NCBI RefSeq assembly: GCF_021533215.1
Contig: NZ_JAJNKA010000004.1
Coordinates: 124,001 to 188,000 of the forward strand
DNA length: 64,000 bases
Direction: 5' to 3'
From: Portibacter lacus
GTDB taxonomy: Bacteria > Bacteroidota > Bacteroidia > Chitinophagales > Saprospiraceae
The notes beneath the pieces were generated by a model. That model was not told the DNA's origin, searched no databases, and saw only the letters and a list, made by a program, of their open reading frames with translations. Shown one piece after another: positions 18,801 through 27,327 of the stretch (position 1 is its first letter; each line of letters starts with the position of its first letter). The position numbers and the translations under genes are program-made.

Positions 18801-20921
18801 GCTGATCCATACCGTATCAGATTTTATATTTTTACAACCAGTTTCATCATTAAAAGCCTCTAGCGAAAGAATGTAAATGTCTTTATCTGGAAACACAATT
18901 TCTAAGCTATCTTCCAGTGGTTTTGTAATCGTCTCACCTCCTAGTTGATAGCTCCATACAATTGAATCATAATGAGAAGATCTATTGATCGCTTTTATAC
19001 GGTATGGGTCTTCGCAATTGTATTCTAAATCAAACGCAGCTCCTGGATAATTAACAAAAAATAAATTAGGTTTTGTGATAGAATTGTAACAGCCGTTTTG
19101 CCCAACATTTAGTCTAACCGTGTAGTATCCAGGTGAGCTAAAAGACATGTCTGGATTAGGTATTTCACTCAATAATGAATCATTAATTTCCCAATTCCAA
19201 GTATCTACATTGTTAGAAGACAAATTTTCGAAACTAATCACTTCTCTAGGACAAACCACATCATCACTTATTCCAAATTCCACACTTGGCATAGTTCCTC
19301 CTCTTAGAATTTCACTGCTGTGGATAGAATCAATACAACCTACTGAATTTTCAACAACTAAGCTTAAACCATAACGACTTACCTCATCCATCATGATACT
19401 AATATTTTCTTTATTACTAACTAAAGAATCTGGTCCACTTACACTTTTTGATTTTAAAATCTCCCATGAAATGTTACTTAGCGGAACTGTAGAATTGCTA
19501 CTTATTCCGAGATCAGCTGAAAATGGGATACACCCTTCTGTTTGGCCAGTTATCTCAATTTTAAAAGGTTCTATATCTACAGTATCAATAAGTTTCAGTG
19601 TCCTACAGCCTAATTTACTATCTACCATTAATCTCACTTCATATGATCCGTATTCTGGAAAAGCATAAGAAGATTCCTGGTCTGACAATATAGCTTCATA
19701 AGCTCCTGGTTTTCCTATGTACCACCTATAAAGACTTCCATCATTATAATCTGTTTTAAAAGTTACTTCCGCCGGAAGAAGGCAGCTTTTTGATTTATCA
19801 ATTTCGAAATTAAATTCAGGGTTTTCAAAAACTTCAACTTGATATTGTGAAACTTGAAGACCAGAACACTCTGCTGTTTTTCTTGACAGAGAAATGGTAT
19901 ATTTTCCTGGATACTTATAAGTATGGCTAGGATCTCTTTCTGCTGATTTTGTTCCATCTCCGAAATCCCATTCCCATTTATCCGCTTCTACAGGTGATAA
20001 ATCTTCAAACTGAACGATTCCATTTCGACAAATTTCCTTTGGATAAAAGTCGAATAATATGGTTCCACCCGAATTTATATAATCTTTAAGAATTAACGTG
20101 TCCGAACAAAGTGTCAAAGTATTCTTAGCAATAATCCGCACATCATAAGCACCCTCTTCACTATACACGACCTCACTTGGATCATATCCTACATATTCTT
20201 CGCCATTTCCGAAATCCCATGTATATTCTATATTTTCTTCATCGCCGAAATTCACGAAATCTACGGTCATTGGAAATGAACAACCTATAGGATCTAGCGT
20301 GGTTACTTTTATCTCTGGCAGTGCTAGCACTTCAATTAAATTTGGCTTCGTAATAGTATTCGAACAACCCTTTTCATCTGTTACAGATAAACTGATTGAA
20401 TAGATATCTGGAGTATTATAATTACTAAATATTTCTCGAGCCGAGTCAGACGTTTTTATAATTCCGTTACTTCCATTAAGTCCCCAGGACCAGTTCTTTA
20501 TTATACCATTAGGCGAGCTTGATAAGTCCGTATAGTTAACCAGTAATGGAGCGCAACCAGAGGTCACATCAATTTTAAAATCTGCTTTAGGAATTTCATA
20601 AACTGTAACAAACTTTTCTTTGCATAGTGAGGCTGAATTCCCATTATCATCTTCTACGGTGAGACATATGTCAAAACTACCGATGCTTGCAAATATTTTT
20701 CCTGGATTTTGCAAATGAGAGCTCCCATCTACTAAATCCCATTTCCAACTTACAATCTTTCCATCTGAGCTGATGGATTTATCTTGAAAATTAACTTGGA
20801 TACCTGAACATCCTTCATTGACATCTGCTTCGAAATCTACAGTAATTTGTGCACTTAGGAAATTACCAGCACAACAAAATAACATCAATAGTAAAACACC
20901 TTTTAAATCGTTTAAAATCAT
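15828..20921 (-). CDS. Giant PKD-repeat surface protein with gliding-motility-associated (T9SS type B) C-terminus
   Basis: The start is set at 20921, where a signal peptide begins (MILNDLKGVLLLMLFCC, ending FLSAQ). In-frame codons further up translate the G-rich repeat and are not credible. The mature protein is a chain of PKD/immunoglobulin-like modules of ~85-95 residues, seen as recurring WxFGDG cores (WDFGNGEEY, WEWDFGDGTKS, WSFGDGTYS, WNFGDESGN, WDYGDGN) and YxxxGxYxVxL strands, with paired Cys per module. Ig-like modules without the FGDG core follow. The last ~90 residues, beginning IPNIFSPNNDGNNDVL and containing IFDRWGQQVF, WDGT and GVYTYLV, are the gliding-motility-associated domain used as a T9SS type B signal. 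It is most likely a cell-surface adhesin. The G-rich array lies in its 5' region. Confidence 0.88.
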   Translation of the reverse strand: MILNDLKGVLLLMLFCCAGNFLSAQITVDFEADVNEGCSGIQVNFQDKSISSDGKIVSWKWDLVDGSSHLQNPGKIFASIGSFDICLTVEDDNGNSASLCKEKFVTVYEIPKADFKIDVTSGCAPLLVNYTDLSSSPNGIIKNWSWGLNGSNGIIKTSDSAREIFSNYNTPDIYSISLSVTDEKGCSNTITKPNLIEVLALPEIKVTTLDPIGCSFPMTVDFVNFGDEENIEYTWDFGNGEEYVGYDPSEVVYSEEGAYDVRIIAKNTLTLCSDTLILKDYINSGGTILFDFYPKEICRNGIVQFEDLSPVEADKWEWDFGDGTKSAERDPSHTYKYPGKYTISLSRKTAECSGLQVSQYQVEVFENPEFNFEIDKSKSCLLPAEVTFKTDYNDGSLYRWYIGKPGAYEAILSDQESSYAFPEYGSYEVRLMVDSKLGCRTLKLIDTVDIEPFKIEITGQTEGCIPFSADLGISSNSTVPLSNISWEILKSKSVSGPDSLVSNKENISIMMDEVSRYGLSLVVENSVGCIDSIHSSEILRGGTMPSVEFGISDDVVCPREVISFENLSSNNVDTWNWEINDSLLSEIPNPDMSFSSPGYYTVRLNVGQNGCYNSITKPNLFFVNYPGAAFDLEYNCEDPYRIKAINRSSHYDSIVWSYQLGGETITKPLEDSLEIVFPDKDIYILSLEAFNDETGCKNIKSDTVWISDLKSDFSVSTHEGCAPLNLEFTDQSVDAVSWKYISSVSTFSDDTLPNPTMRIYPAGEFDDIGLIVTDRHGCQDTSFTSQVRVNKVNASFPIPDPICLNDTLFLENTSTSVLSSITSVQWILGDGIDTSYLENGAFASGEKGKHDIKLVAEDEWGCKDSITTGLAAYFRAPNFELVADSLSCTTHEIDFRNILHSSSYKYRWSFGDGTYSKEPHPKHLYTKEGDFELAVRITDDESCVNDITLSQPVRVANPIASFAADSTFASCPPLATTFINRSMNSLNHKWNFGDESGNSGEFAPEHLYITPGIFDVELIAVRTEHCQDTILLSDLIQLEGPQGEFTFKIDSSCVPLKVSFEAALAEDYLLTWDYGDGNLAEVEGETDFSNVDYTYLEPGEFVPKIILEDKENCKITKEGEPIQTHALEAGFSVSDSIFCDVIPNSVQFKDETFSTNPITSYYWQIGSDTYDIQNPAYAVADTGRYVAQLVVKNGFCADTLTKENYINVGFSPILQPVKDTFNCINTEITLAALSADENDVFAWYNSIGEVVSNEYVSTIEDLNSSQFYVVEAKNEYTCSVQDTVYVEVINDETRFAGPDKTICFGSSLEMTIDYGSDILWSNLEDCRDCTTVNLSPDALSTYFLEITNEYGCLVKDTLVVDVLFQDDIDAGEDQEVCITEQPVLLAFVEGDVRWSPSNLVDSPNDFLTGANITESTLFYLESTKDECTLKDSVFINILHKANLEVVGDTVCYGEMSQLRAGGIIDNVHWEGDIEMISNTEIMNPTSNTMVSTRFMAIGDLGGCVSDTAYAEVMVYPEIVAQLPEVRQYFKGTEEIEVDLQIFSGGDYEYSWSPAEMVDCPSCPSVMIKEQDTAQVVSVSIMEPESGCSDTLSVNVRQFYGCQSAASGIGIPNIFSPNNDGNNDVLNIDSPAFDDIKSVTIFDRWGQQVFHTNTVIDSWDGTIDGSPVQTGVYTYLVQATCPDNGELVQTTGDVTVIR

Positions 20922-21407
20922 AACATATTTTAAAAAAATGAATGGGTGTACTAAAATTCTACGCGGGGATACGGGTAATTGGGTGAACGAGTTTAGGGGT
21001 ATACGGGTATAGGGTATACGGGGATGTGGGTATAAGAGTGTTGTGTTTGGGTAAGGGTGTGTGTGGGATTTGTATAATTGACACAAATTTTACAATCGCC
21101 ACCTACAAATTGAATAAAAATTAATTCTAAAACCTATTTCATCGAGGTTGAAAAAGATTTCAAATGTAAGTATACATAGAAACAGCCACTTTTTTGCTCT
21201 AAAATTAATATTAAATAAAAATATTTAATCTAATATGAAATTTTATATAATACTACCTAAATCATCAAACTACGCCCAGATTTGAAAATTAACATCTAAA
21301 ATTGAAAATTATATAACTAATCCATTATGTTTATTTGTTGAAAACAAAAACTCGAGTCCCCATACTTATAAAAGGATTCCAAAAAATAAATTGACAAAAC
21401 AAAAACT
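20922..21407. other. 486-base AT-rich intergenic region between the PKD gene and coaE
   Basis: The two genes are divergent. The PKD side holds the G-rich array (20965-21067). A minus-strand TACATTTG at 21161-21168 fits the TAnnTTTG box and would give a leader of roughly 230 bases containing the C-rich transcript of that array. The rest, up to coaE, is very AT-rich with no ORF, tRNA or clear inverted repeat. I see no sure promoter for coaE. Confidence 0.5.
20965..21067 (+). repeat. G-run array (degenerate GGGTATAC repeats), G-quadruplex-prone
   Basis: Eleven runs of three or four G occur on the plus strand, many inside repeats of GGGTATAC or ATACGGG. The core at 20996-21023 is four G-runs with loops of 5, 4 and 5 bases, meeting the standard quadruplex pattern. 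Surrounding DNA is strongly AT-rich, so the composition stands out. The plus strand is the template strand of the PKD gene. Confidence 0.8.
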
Positions 21408-21992
21408 ATGAAAACTATTGGATTAACGGGTGGAATGGGTTCCGGCAAATCTTACATCGGAGCTATTTTCAAATTGATGAAAATTCCTATCTATGATTCA
21501 GATTTCCATGCAAAGAGATTAATGATCGAAAGCGAGGAAGTTAGAAACCAAATTATTTCTTTGCTCGGATCAGAGGCTTATAATGCTGACCAGACACTCA
21601 ATAGAGAATTTGTAGCTAGCCAAATTTTCAATGACAATAAAAAACTCACTCAGATCAATGAGATTGTACACCCTGCAGTCAGAAAAGATTTTAGTGAATT
21701 TGCAGCAGCTCATACCGATTCTTCATATGTGATTAACGAAGCTGCTTTATTTGTTGAAAATGGGACTTACCAAGATTTTGACTACTTAATAACTGTAGTT
21801 GCTCCGATGCAAACAAGATTAAGAAGACTGAAATTAAGAGATAAGAAACCTGAAAAAGAGATTTTAAAAAGAATTACACAACAAAGTTCCGATCGAGATA
21901 AGATACTAAAAAGCCATTTTGTTATATATAATGATGAACTCCAAGATCTATTTCAGCAAATTACTGCGATTCATCAAGCGGTCGGAAAATAA
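21408..21992 (+). CDS. coaE: Dephospho-CoA kinase
   Basis: This 194-residue cytosolic P-loop kinase does the last step of CoA synthesis, phosphorylating the ribose 3'-OH of dephospho-CoA. Walker A is GGMGSGKS (8-15). The family YDSDFHAKRLM block (about 31-41) carries the catalytic Asp. VHPAVRKDF, the ALFVENGTYQDFDYLITVVAP lid region, and RRLKLRDKKPEKEILKRITQQ complete the CoaE pattern. Length is normal. rocD starts 28 bases downstream, likely in the same transcript. Confidence 0.95.
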   Translation: MKTIGLTGGMGSGKSYIGAIFKLMKIPIYDSDFHAKRLMIESEEVRNQIISLLGSEAYNADQTLNREFVASQIFNDNKKLTQINEIVHPAVRKDFSEFAAAHTDSSYVINEAALFVENGTYQDFDYLITVVAPMQTRLRRLKLRDKKPEKEILKRITQQSSDRDKILKSHFVIYNDELQDLFQQITAIHQAVGK

Positions 21993-22020
21993 TTCTTTAA
22001 TTTAGCAAAAAAGAGAAACA

Positions 22021-23292
22021 ATGATAGAGAAAGAATTGACTTCAGAGGATTTAATTGCAATGGAAGATAAATATGGTGCTCATAATTATCATCCTTTACC
22101 AGTAGTACTCTCTAAAGGAGAAGGTGTATATGTATGGGATGTAGAAGGCAAGAAGTACTTCGACTTCCTTTCCGCATATTCTGCTATTAATCAAGGACAT
22201 TGCCACCCGAAGATTATTAAGGCATTAACAGATCAAGCACAAGAATTAACGCTTACTTCCAGAGCCTTCTACAACGATGTGCTTGGCAAATATGAAAAAT
22301 ACATCACTGAATATTTTAATTACGATAAGGTACTTCCTATTAATTCTGGTGTAGAAGCAGTAGAGACCGCTATTAAAGTATGCAGGAAGTGGGCCTATGA
22401 GAAAAAAGGACTAGAACCGAATACCGCCACAATCATATTCGCAACTGGTAATTTTCACGGACGAACTCTTGGTGTAATTTCAGCTTCGACTGATCCAGTT
22501 GCCACGAATAATTTCGGACCATATCTACCTGGAATCGAAGTCATTCCTTATAATGACTTGACAGCACTAGAAGAAGCATTGAAAAAGCCCAACGTCGCTG
22601 GATTTTTGGTAGAACCGATCCAGGGTGAAGCAGGAGTGTTCGTCCCCGATGAAGGATACTTAATTGCTGCAGCAAGATTATGCAAAGAGAATAATGCCTT
22701 GTTTGTAGCTGATGAAGTGCAGACTGGAATCGCAAGAACAGGCCGATTACTCGCAACTTGTGGAAATTGTACTTGCGAAGGTCACTGTGAAAAAAGACCT
22801 GATGTGAAACCAGATATTCTAATCCTAGGAAAAGCATTGTCTGGAGGAGTTTTTCCCGTTTCTGCAATCCTTGCGGATGATGAGGTCATGAATTGCATAA
22901 AACCTGGTGAACATGGTTCTACTTTTGGTGGGAATCCACTTGCTTGTGCAGTTGCTATTGCTTCACTAGAAGTGGTGAAAGATGAATTGCTACAGGTAAA
23001 TGCTCAAAAATTAGGTGTTATATTCAGATCAAGGATGAATAAGATCGTTGAAAAATCGGACTTGGTCAATCTTGTTAGAGGAAAAGGATTACTAAATGCA
23101 ATCCTTATCAATGATGATGAAGATAGTGATACTGCATGGAATATATGTGTCGCGCTAGCAGAAAATGGATTACTTGCTAAGCCAACTCATGGGAACATTA
23201 TCCGATTTGCGCCACCTCTCGTTATGACAGAAGAGCAAATAAATGAATGTTGCGATATTATTGAAAAAACCTTATTAACTTTTGAAAAGTAA
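22021..23292 (+). CDS. rocD: Ornithine aminotransferase (ornithine-oxo-acid transaminase)
   Basis: This class III PLP aminotransferase converts ornithine plus 2-oxoglutarate to glutamate semialdehyde plus glutamate. PLP-binding and substrate motifs are complete: [12 protein letters not shown] (108-119), [31 protein letters not shown] (231-242) and the Schiff-base Lys271 in [15 protein letters not shown]. Between the DEVQTG block and Lys271 is a Cys-rich insertion: Cys247, Cys250, Cys252 and Cys256, with His255. Enzymes such as human OAT have a short loop here. The C-terminus ([17 protein letters not shown]) is standard. The DUF481 gene begins within its last codons. Confidence 0.93.
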   Translation: MIEKELTSEDLIAMEDKYGAHNYHPLPVVLSKGEGVYVWDVEGKKYFDFLSAYSAINQGHCHPKIIKALTDQAQELTLTSRAFYNDVLGKYEKYITEYFNYDKVLPINSGVEAVETAIKVCRKWAYEKKGLEPNTATIIFATGNFHGRTLGVISASTDPVATNNFGPYLPGIEVIPYNDLTALEEALKKPNVAGFLVEPIQGEAGVFVPDEGYLIAAARLCKENNALFVADEVQTGIARTGRLLATCGNCTCEGHCEKRPDVKPDILILGKALSGGVFPVSAILADDEVMNCIKPGEHGSTFGGNPLACAVAIASLEVVKDELLQVNAQKLGVIFRSRMNKIVEKSDLVNLVRGKGLLNAILINDDEDSDTAWNICVALAENGLLAKPTHGNIIRFAPPLVMTEEQINECCDIIEKTLLTFEK

Positions 23293-24031
23293 ATACATCT
23301 TATTCCTACTCCTGCTCATTAGTTACGAAGTAGCAGGACAGATATACAATGTAGAGCAGCGGAGATTGGTAACCGATACAACTGGCTGGGCTGGAAAGGT
23401 GAGCTTATCGGTCTCCGCTTCTAAATTCACGAAGTCGGTCTTCTCTTTAAATGCGAGCAGCCATTTACAATATAAAACAGACCGAGATTTATATCTTTTC
23501 ATTGTCAATTATGATATCATCAATGCAGATGGTGAAAATTTTGACAATCGGGCTTACGCACACCTGAGGTATAATCGGAAACTGAATGAGTGGGTTAGAT
23601 TAGAGTATTTCTTTCAGATTCAGAATAATGCATTGACCAAAGTAAGGGAACGAATTCTTAACGGAATTGGAGCACGAATGAAATTATCGAATTTTGAAAA
23701 AGCCAAATTCTATTTCGGATTAGCTTATATGCATGAATATGAAGTGCTTACTGAACCCGTCATTAAAAACAATGATCATAGGATAAGTTCCTACTTTACC
23801 TTCACACTACTTCCTGAAGATGGTATAAGTCTATCGAATACAACTTACATCCAACCTTTGATCAAGGACTTTAACGACTACCGTGTTTCTAATGATACCA
23901 ACCTACAGTTCGCCATTAGTAAAAACCTTCACTTTTCCACCATCTTCACTTTTCTGTACGATGCGAAACCACCGATAGAAGTGCCTAGTCTGAATTATCA
24001 AATCCGAAATGGAATCATCTATAAATTCTAA
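23282..24031 (+). CDS. DUF481-type outer-membrane beta-barrel protein
   Basis: Start TTG 23282 lies inside the end of rocD (11-base overlap); it is chosen because the signal peptide begins directly ([20 protein letters not shown]) and no ATG is available. The mature ~230 residues alternate polar and aromatic strands ([59 protein letters not shown]) and end in the aromatic residue Phe, as outer-membrane barrels do. The pattern fits the YdiY/DUF481 group. Function is unknown; related proteins have been called salt-induced. It is likely translated by coupling to rocD. Confidence 0.7.
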   Translation: MKSKYILFLLLLISYEVAGQIYNVEQRRLVTDTTGWAGKVSLSVSASKFTKSVFSLNASSHLQYKTDRDLYLFIVNYDIINADGENFDNRAYAHLRYNRKLNEWVRLEYFFQIQNNALTKVRERILNGIGARMKLSNFEKAKFYFGLAYMHEYEVLTEPVIKNNDHRISSYFTFTLLPEDGISLSNTTYIQPLIKDFNDYRVSNDTNLQFAISKNLHFSTIFTFLYDAKPPIEVPSLNYQIRNGIIYKF

Positions 24032-24216
24032 GCTGAGTAATTAATTAAATATAAAAATCTGGATAGATAATAAAGCTTTAATCTGCCTCGTTTATATAAT
24101 CTCCTTAATTCTTTGCGCTTTTCCCCCACTTTTAGCACATTTTCAAACAAAAATTCAACATTTATAGCAATCTTTACACATTAAAAATAGTTTTAATATA
24201 TTAAAGAACGATACTT

Positions 24217-27200
24217 ATGCTTCGATGCATTGCTATAACGATATGTTTACTTTCCAGCTTGCTGGTTAACGGACAACTTACTGCTACTTATACCCAAGCT
24301 GATCGATACTTCAGTGAAGGTATGGACCTCTTCAATCACGCTAACTATGGTTTAGCGATGAAGAAATTTGCAGAAGCCCGAAAGATTTCCATTACCCAAT
24401 TTGATGAAAGGTCTCAATTCTTAAAGACGGAGTCTTCATTCATGGAAGCCAAGTCTGCCCTAAGAGGAAACTTTCCAGGGTCTGAAAAAATGATCATGGA
24501 TTTCTACTATGGCAATCGACCAGATCCACTAGCTTTCGAGGCAGTGAAAGAAATTGCCGATCTAAAATTCGAAAAGAAGCTTTATAAGGAAGCCATCGAA
24601 TACTATAATTATATCGGGATCAATAAACTATCCAAGGAGGATAGAGCGGAAGTCCTATTCAATCTCGGCTATAGTCATTTTATCAATAAGGATTTCGAGA
24701 CTGCTCAGAGAAACTTTAATCCTATTTTAGGTGAAGATACCGACTACTACTACCCTACTTATTACTATATGGCCATGATCCATTTCTTCAATGAAGAATA
24801 TGATAAAGCCATCGAGTATTTTTTTGTACTGGAGAACTTCCCTGATTACAAGACTAGAATCCCGTACTACATTGCGCAAATCTACTTTGCTGAGAAAAAA
24901 TACGATGATATTGCAGAATATGTCCCTGCCCAGCTGAATAATCCGGACGTTCAGAATGTAAAGGAATTAAGATACATTCTTGGACAAACATATTTTATTC
25001 TTAATAAATATCAAGCTGCATTACCTCATCTAGAATATTATGAATCGCAGTCAAGAAAGATGCGTAAGGAAGATTTCTATCAGCTAGCTTTTACTCAATA
25101 CCAATTGGGCTACTTTGAAAAAGCAGCGAAGAACTTCAAAGAATTAAGCAATCTCGATTCTAAACTCGGTCAAGTAAGTAATCATTACTTAGCTGATTCA
25201 TACTTGAAAATTGGACAAAAAGAAGAAGCAAGAGTCTCCTTTAAAAACGTGATGGATTACAACCTAAATCTAGACATGGAACAAGAGGCAACCTTTAACT
25301 TTGGAAAACTGTCTGCAGAATTAGGTTATGATAGAGCAGCTATTTCTTCGTTGATTTCACTTCCACCTTCGGCAAGAGATTACACGCAAGCCCAGGCTGT
25401 TCTAGGTTCGCTTTTCGAATCATCGAAGGATTATACCATGGTTATTCAGACGATCGAATCTATGGAAAGCAAGTCGCCTGAAATTCTTAAAGCATATCAG
25501 AAAGTCATTCTGGAAAGAGGGATTCAATTGATCACAGACGGTCAGAAAACATTGGCAAAGAAAACATTGCTTAAAGCCGCTTCGACACCAGTAGATCAAT
25601 ATTATAGTGCAATCATTTACTTTCACATTGCCGACATTTCACACCAAGAAGGAAAGTTCGACTCTAGTATTGACTACCTTAATAAATACTTTACTTTGAT
25701 TAATATGACTTCGCCACTTCCAGAGAGTGCAAGTCCGTTATTAGCGAATTACATTCAAGCATATAACCATCTGAAACTTAAGTCTTACAGTTCTGCTCTT
25801 GACCGATTTAATCAGAGTAAAACCATCATGAAGGTTGAGAATTACAAAACCAGCAATGATATCAGAAAGCGTAGAATGTATGCCGATATTCTGAATCGAA
25901 TGGGAGATTGTTATTTCACAGTTAATCAATACCGTAAGGCATCTGAGCAATATCAAGAAGCATCTAAGATCGATTTTCCTGGACAAGATTATGCGTTTTT
26001 TCAATTAAGTATGATACAAGGCCTCCAAGGAAATTTTTATGAAAAGATCGTTTTGCTTGATGACTTGAACAAAGTTGTTCCTAATTCTTCTTTCAGAGAC
26101 GACGCCTTCTTCCAGATTGGAGAAACTCAGTTGATGCTCGGAAATGCTAGAGCAGCAGAACTTGCTTACCTAGAAATATTCAATTTTAACGGTCGCTCGC
26201 CATTGATTACTAGAGCTTTATTGAAACTAGGATTAATCGCTTATAATAAAGGAGACACCAATAAAGCAATCGAATATTACACGAATATTTTCAAGAATAA
26301 TCCCAATAAAAGTGAAGCGCAAGAAGCATTGGTTGCCTTGGAGGAAATCTACATTCAGGATTTAGGAAAAGCTGATGAATTCGTAAGTATCGTAGAAAAG
26401 TCTACTGGGTATAAGATGACTTCTCTAGAAAGAGATTCCTTAACCTATATTGCTGCCCAAGGTCGATTCGAAAATGGGGAATACATCGAAGCCATAGACT
26501 CTTATACGAAATACATAGATCAGTTTCCGAATGGAATCAACCGACTTCGGGCCATCTATAATCGAGCAGAAAGCAATACCATTCTGAATAATTACGCTAA
26601 AGCACTGCCCGATTATGATCGAGTAATTAATGCAGGACAGAGCGATTACTACGAGGATGCCATTTACAAAGCAGCAGTGATTGCATACAATGATCTTCAG
26701 AAGTTCGAAGAATCTTTCAATTATTACAATTTGCTGCAAGATGTCACAAGTGATAAACTGCTACAATATGAAGCACAAGTAGGCGCACTTCGTTCAGCGA
26801 ATCGATTCGGTGATCTGAATGCGGTTCTAGCCATGTCCAGTAAGGTGATTAATAATCCACTAGCGGGAAAAGAAGACAAGGCATTGGCTAATTTCTTTTC
26901 GGGCAAAATGAATTATGCTAATAAATCTTGGGCAGGTGCGAAAGCGAATCTCCAGCAAGTTGTTCTACTAGTAGACAATGAGAATGCGGCAGAAGCGAAG
27001 TACCTACTGAATGACATATTATTCAAGGAAGGCAAAATTGATGAGGCCGAGGAAATTACCTTAGAAACGGTTAGTAATTCAACAGCATATCCTTATTGGG
27101 TGGCGAAAAATTTAATCCTTCTTTCGGATATCATGATTAAAAAGGATGATTTATTTAATGCGAAAGCAGCCATCGAAGCGGTCATCGAAAACTTCCCTGA

Positions 27201-27327
27201 ATCTGAAGAATTAACTACAGAAGCGAAGAAAAAACTTGAAATTATTATCCGAAAGGAAAAAGAGGCCAATCGAATAGAAGATACAACGGAAACAATTAAA
27301 CTCGATACAATTGGAGCAAATGAATAA
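24217..27327 (+). CDS. Large TPR-repeat protein (periplasmic), partner of downstream barrel
   Basis: This 1036-residue protein has a signal peptide (start MLRCIAITICLLSSLL, ending VNGQ) and is then almost wholly tetratricopeptide repeats. Typical units are YYNYIGINKLSKEDRAEVLF, AAKNFKELSNLDSKLGQ, AIEYYTNIFKNNPNKSEAQE and AIDSYTKYIDQFPNGINRL, with the usual A-x6-F/Y-x3-P spacing repeated about every 34-36 residues. In Bacteroidota such ~1000-residue TPR proteins are commonly followed by an outer-membrane barrel gene, as here. The two overlap by 8 bases (ATGAATAA), so they are coupled. The likely role is a periplasmic scaffold for envelope assembly, comparable in shape to YbgF/BamD-type proteins. 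This is inference from repeats and pairing. Confidence 0.82.
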   Translation: MLRCIAITICLLSSLLVNGQLTATYTQADRYFSEGMDLFNHANYGLAMKKFAEARKISITQFDERSQFLKTESSFMEAKSALRGNFPGSEKMIMDFYYGNRPDPLAFEAVKEIADLKFEKKLYKEAIEYYNYIGINKLSKEDRAEVLFNLGYSHFINKDFETAQRNFNPILGEDTDYYYPTYYYMAMIHFFNEEYDKAIEYFFVLENFPDYKTRIPYYIAQIYFAEKKYDDIAEYVPAQLNNPDVQNVKELRYILGQTYFILNKYQAALPHLEYYESQSRKMRKEDFYQLAFTQYQLGYFEKAAKNFKELSNLDSKLGQVSNHYLADSYLKIGQKEEARVSFKNVMDYNLNLDMEQEATFNFGKLSAELGYDRAAISSLISLPPSARDYTQAQAVLGSLFESSKDYTMVIQTIESMESKSPEILKAYQKVILERGIQLITDGQKTLAKKTLLKAASTPVDQYYSAIIYFHIADISHQEGKFDSSIDYLNKYFTLINMTSPLPESASPLLANYIQAYNHLKLKSYSSALDRFNQSKTIMKVENYKTSNDIRKRRMYADILNRMGDCYFTVNQYRKASEQYQEASKIDFPGQDYAFFQLSMIQGLQGNFYEKIVLLDDLNKVVPNSSFRDDAFFQIGETQLMLGNARAAELAYLEIFNFNGRSPLITRALLKLGLIAYNKGDTNKAIEYYTNIFKNNPNKSEAQEALVALEEIYIQDLGKADEFVSIVEKSTGYKMTSLERDSLTYIAAQGRFENGEYIEAIDSYTKYIDQFPNGINRLRAIYNRAESNTILNNYAKALPDYDRVINAGQSDYYEDAIYKAAVIAYNDLQKFEESFNYYNLLQDVTSDKLLQYEAQVGALRSANRFGDLNAVLAMSSKVINNPLAGKEDKALANFFSGKMNYANKSWAGAKANLQQVVLLVDNENAAEAKYLLNDILFKEGKIDEAEEITLETVSNSTAYPYWVAKNLILLSDIMIKKDDLFNAKAAIEAVIENFPESEELTTEAKKKLEIIIRKEKEANRIEDTTETIKLDTIGANE
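27313..27316 (+). promoter_or_regulatory. Ribosome-binding site deciding the start of the barrel gene
   Basis: GGAG lies 3 bases before ATG 27320. An in-frame TTG at 27311 overlaps this site, so the ATG is the better start. A Shine-Dalgarno match is unusual in this window. Confidence 0.5.

Noticed and set aside
20922-21086. An N-terminal extension of the PKD protein, reading through the G-rich array in frame
   Set aside because: It translates to repeats of Pro/Tyr/Thr/His of the array, has no signal peptide, and a normal signal peptide begins at 20921.
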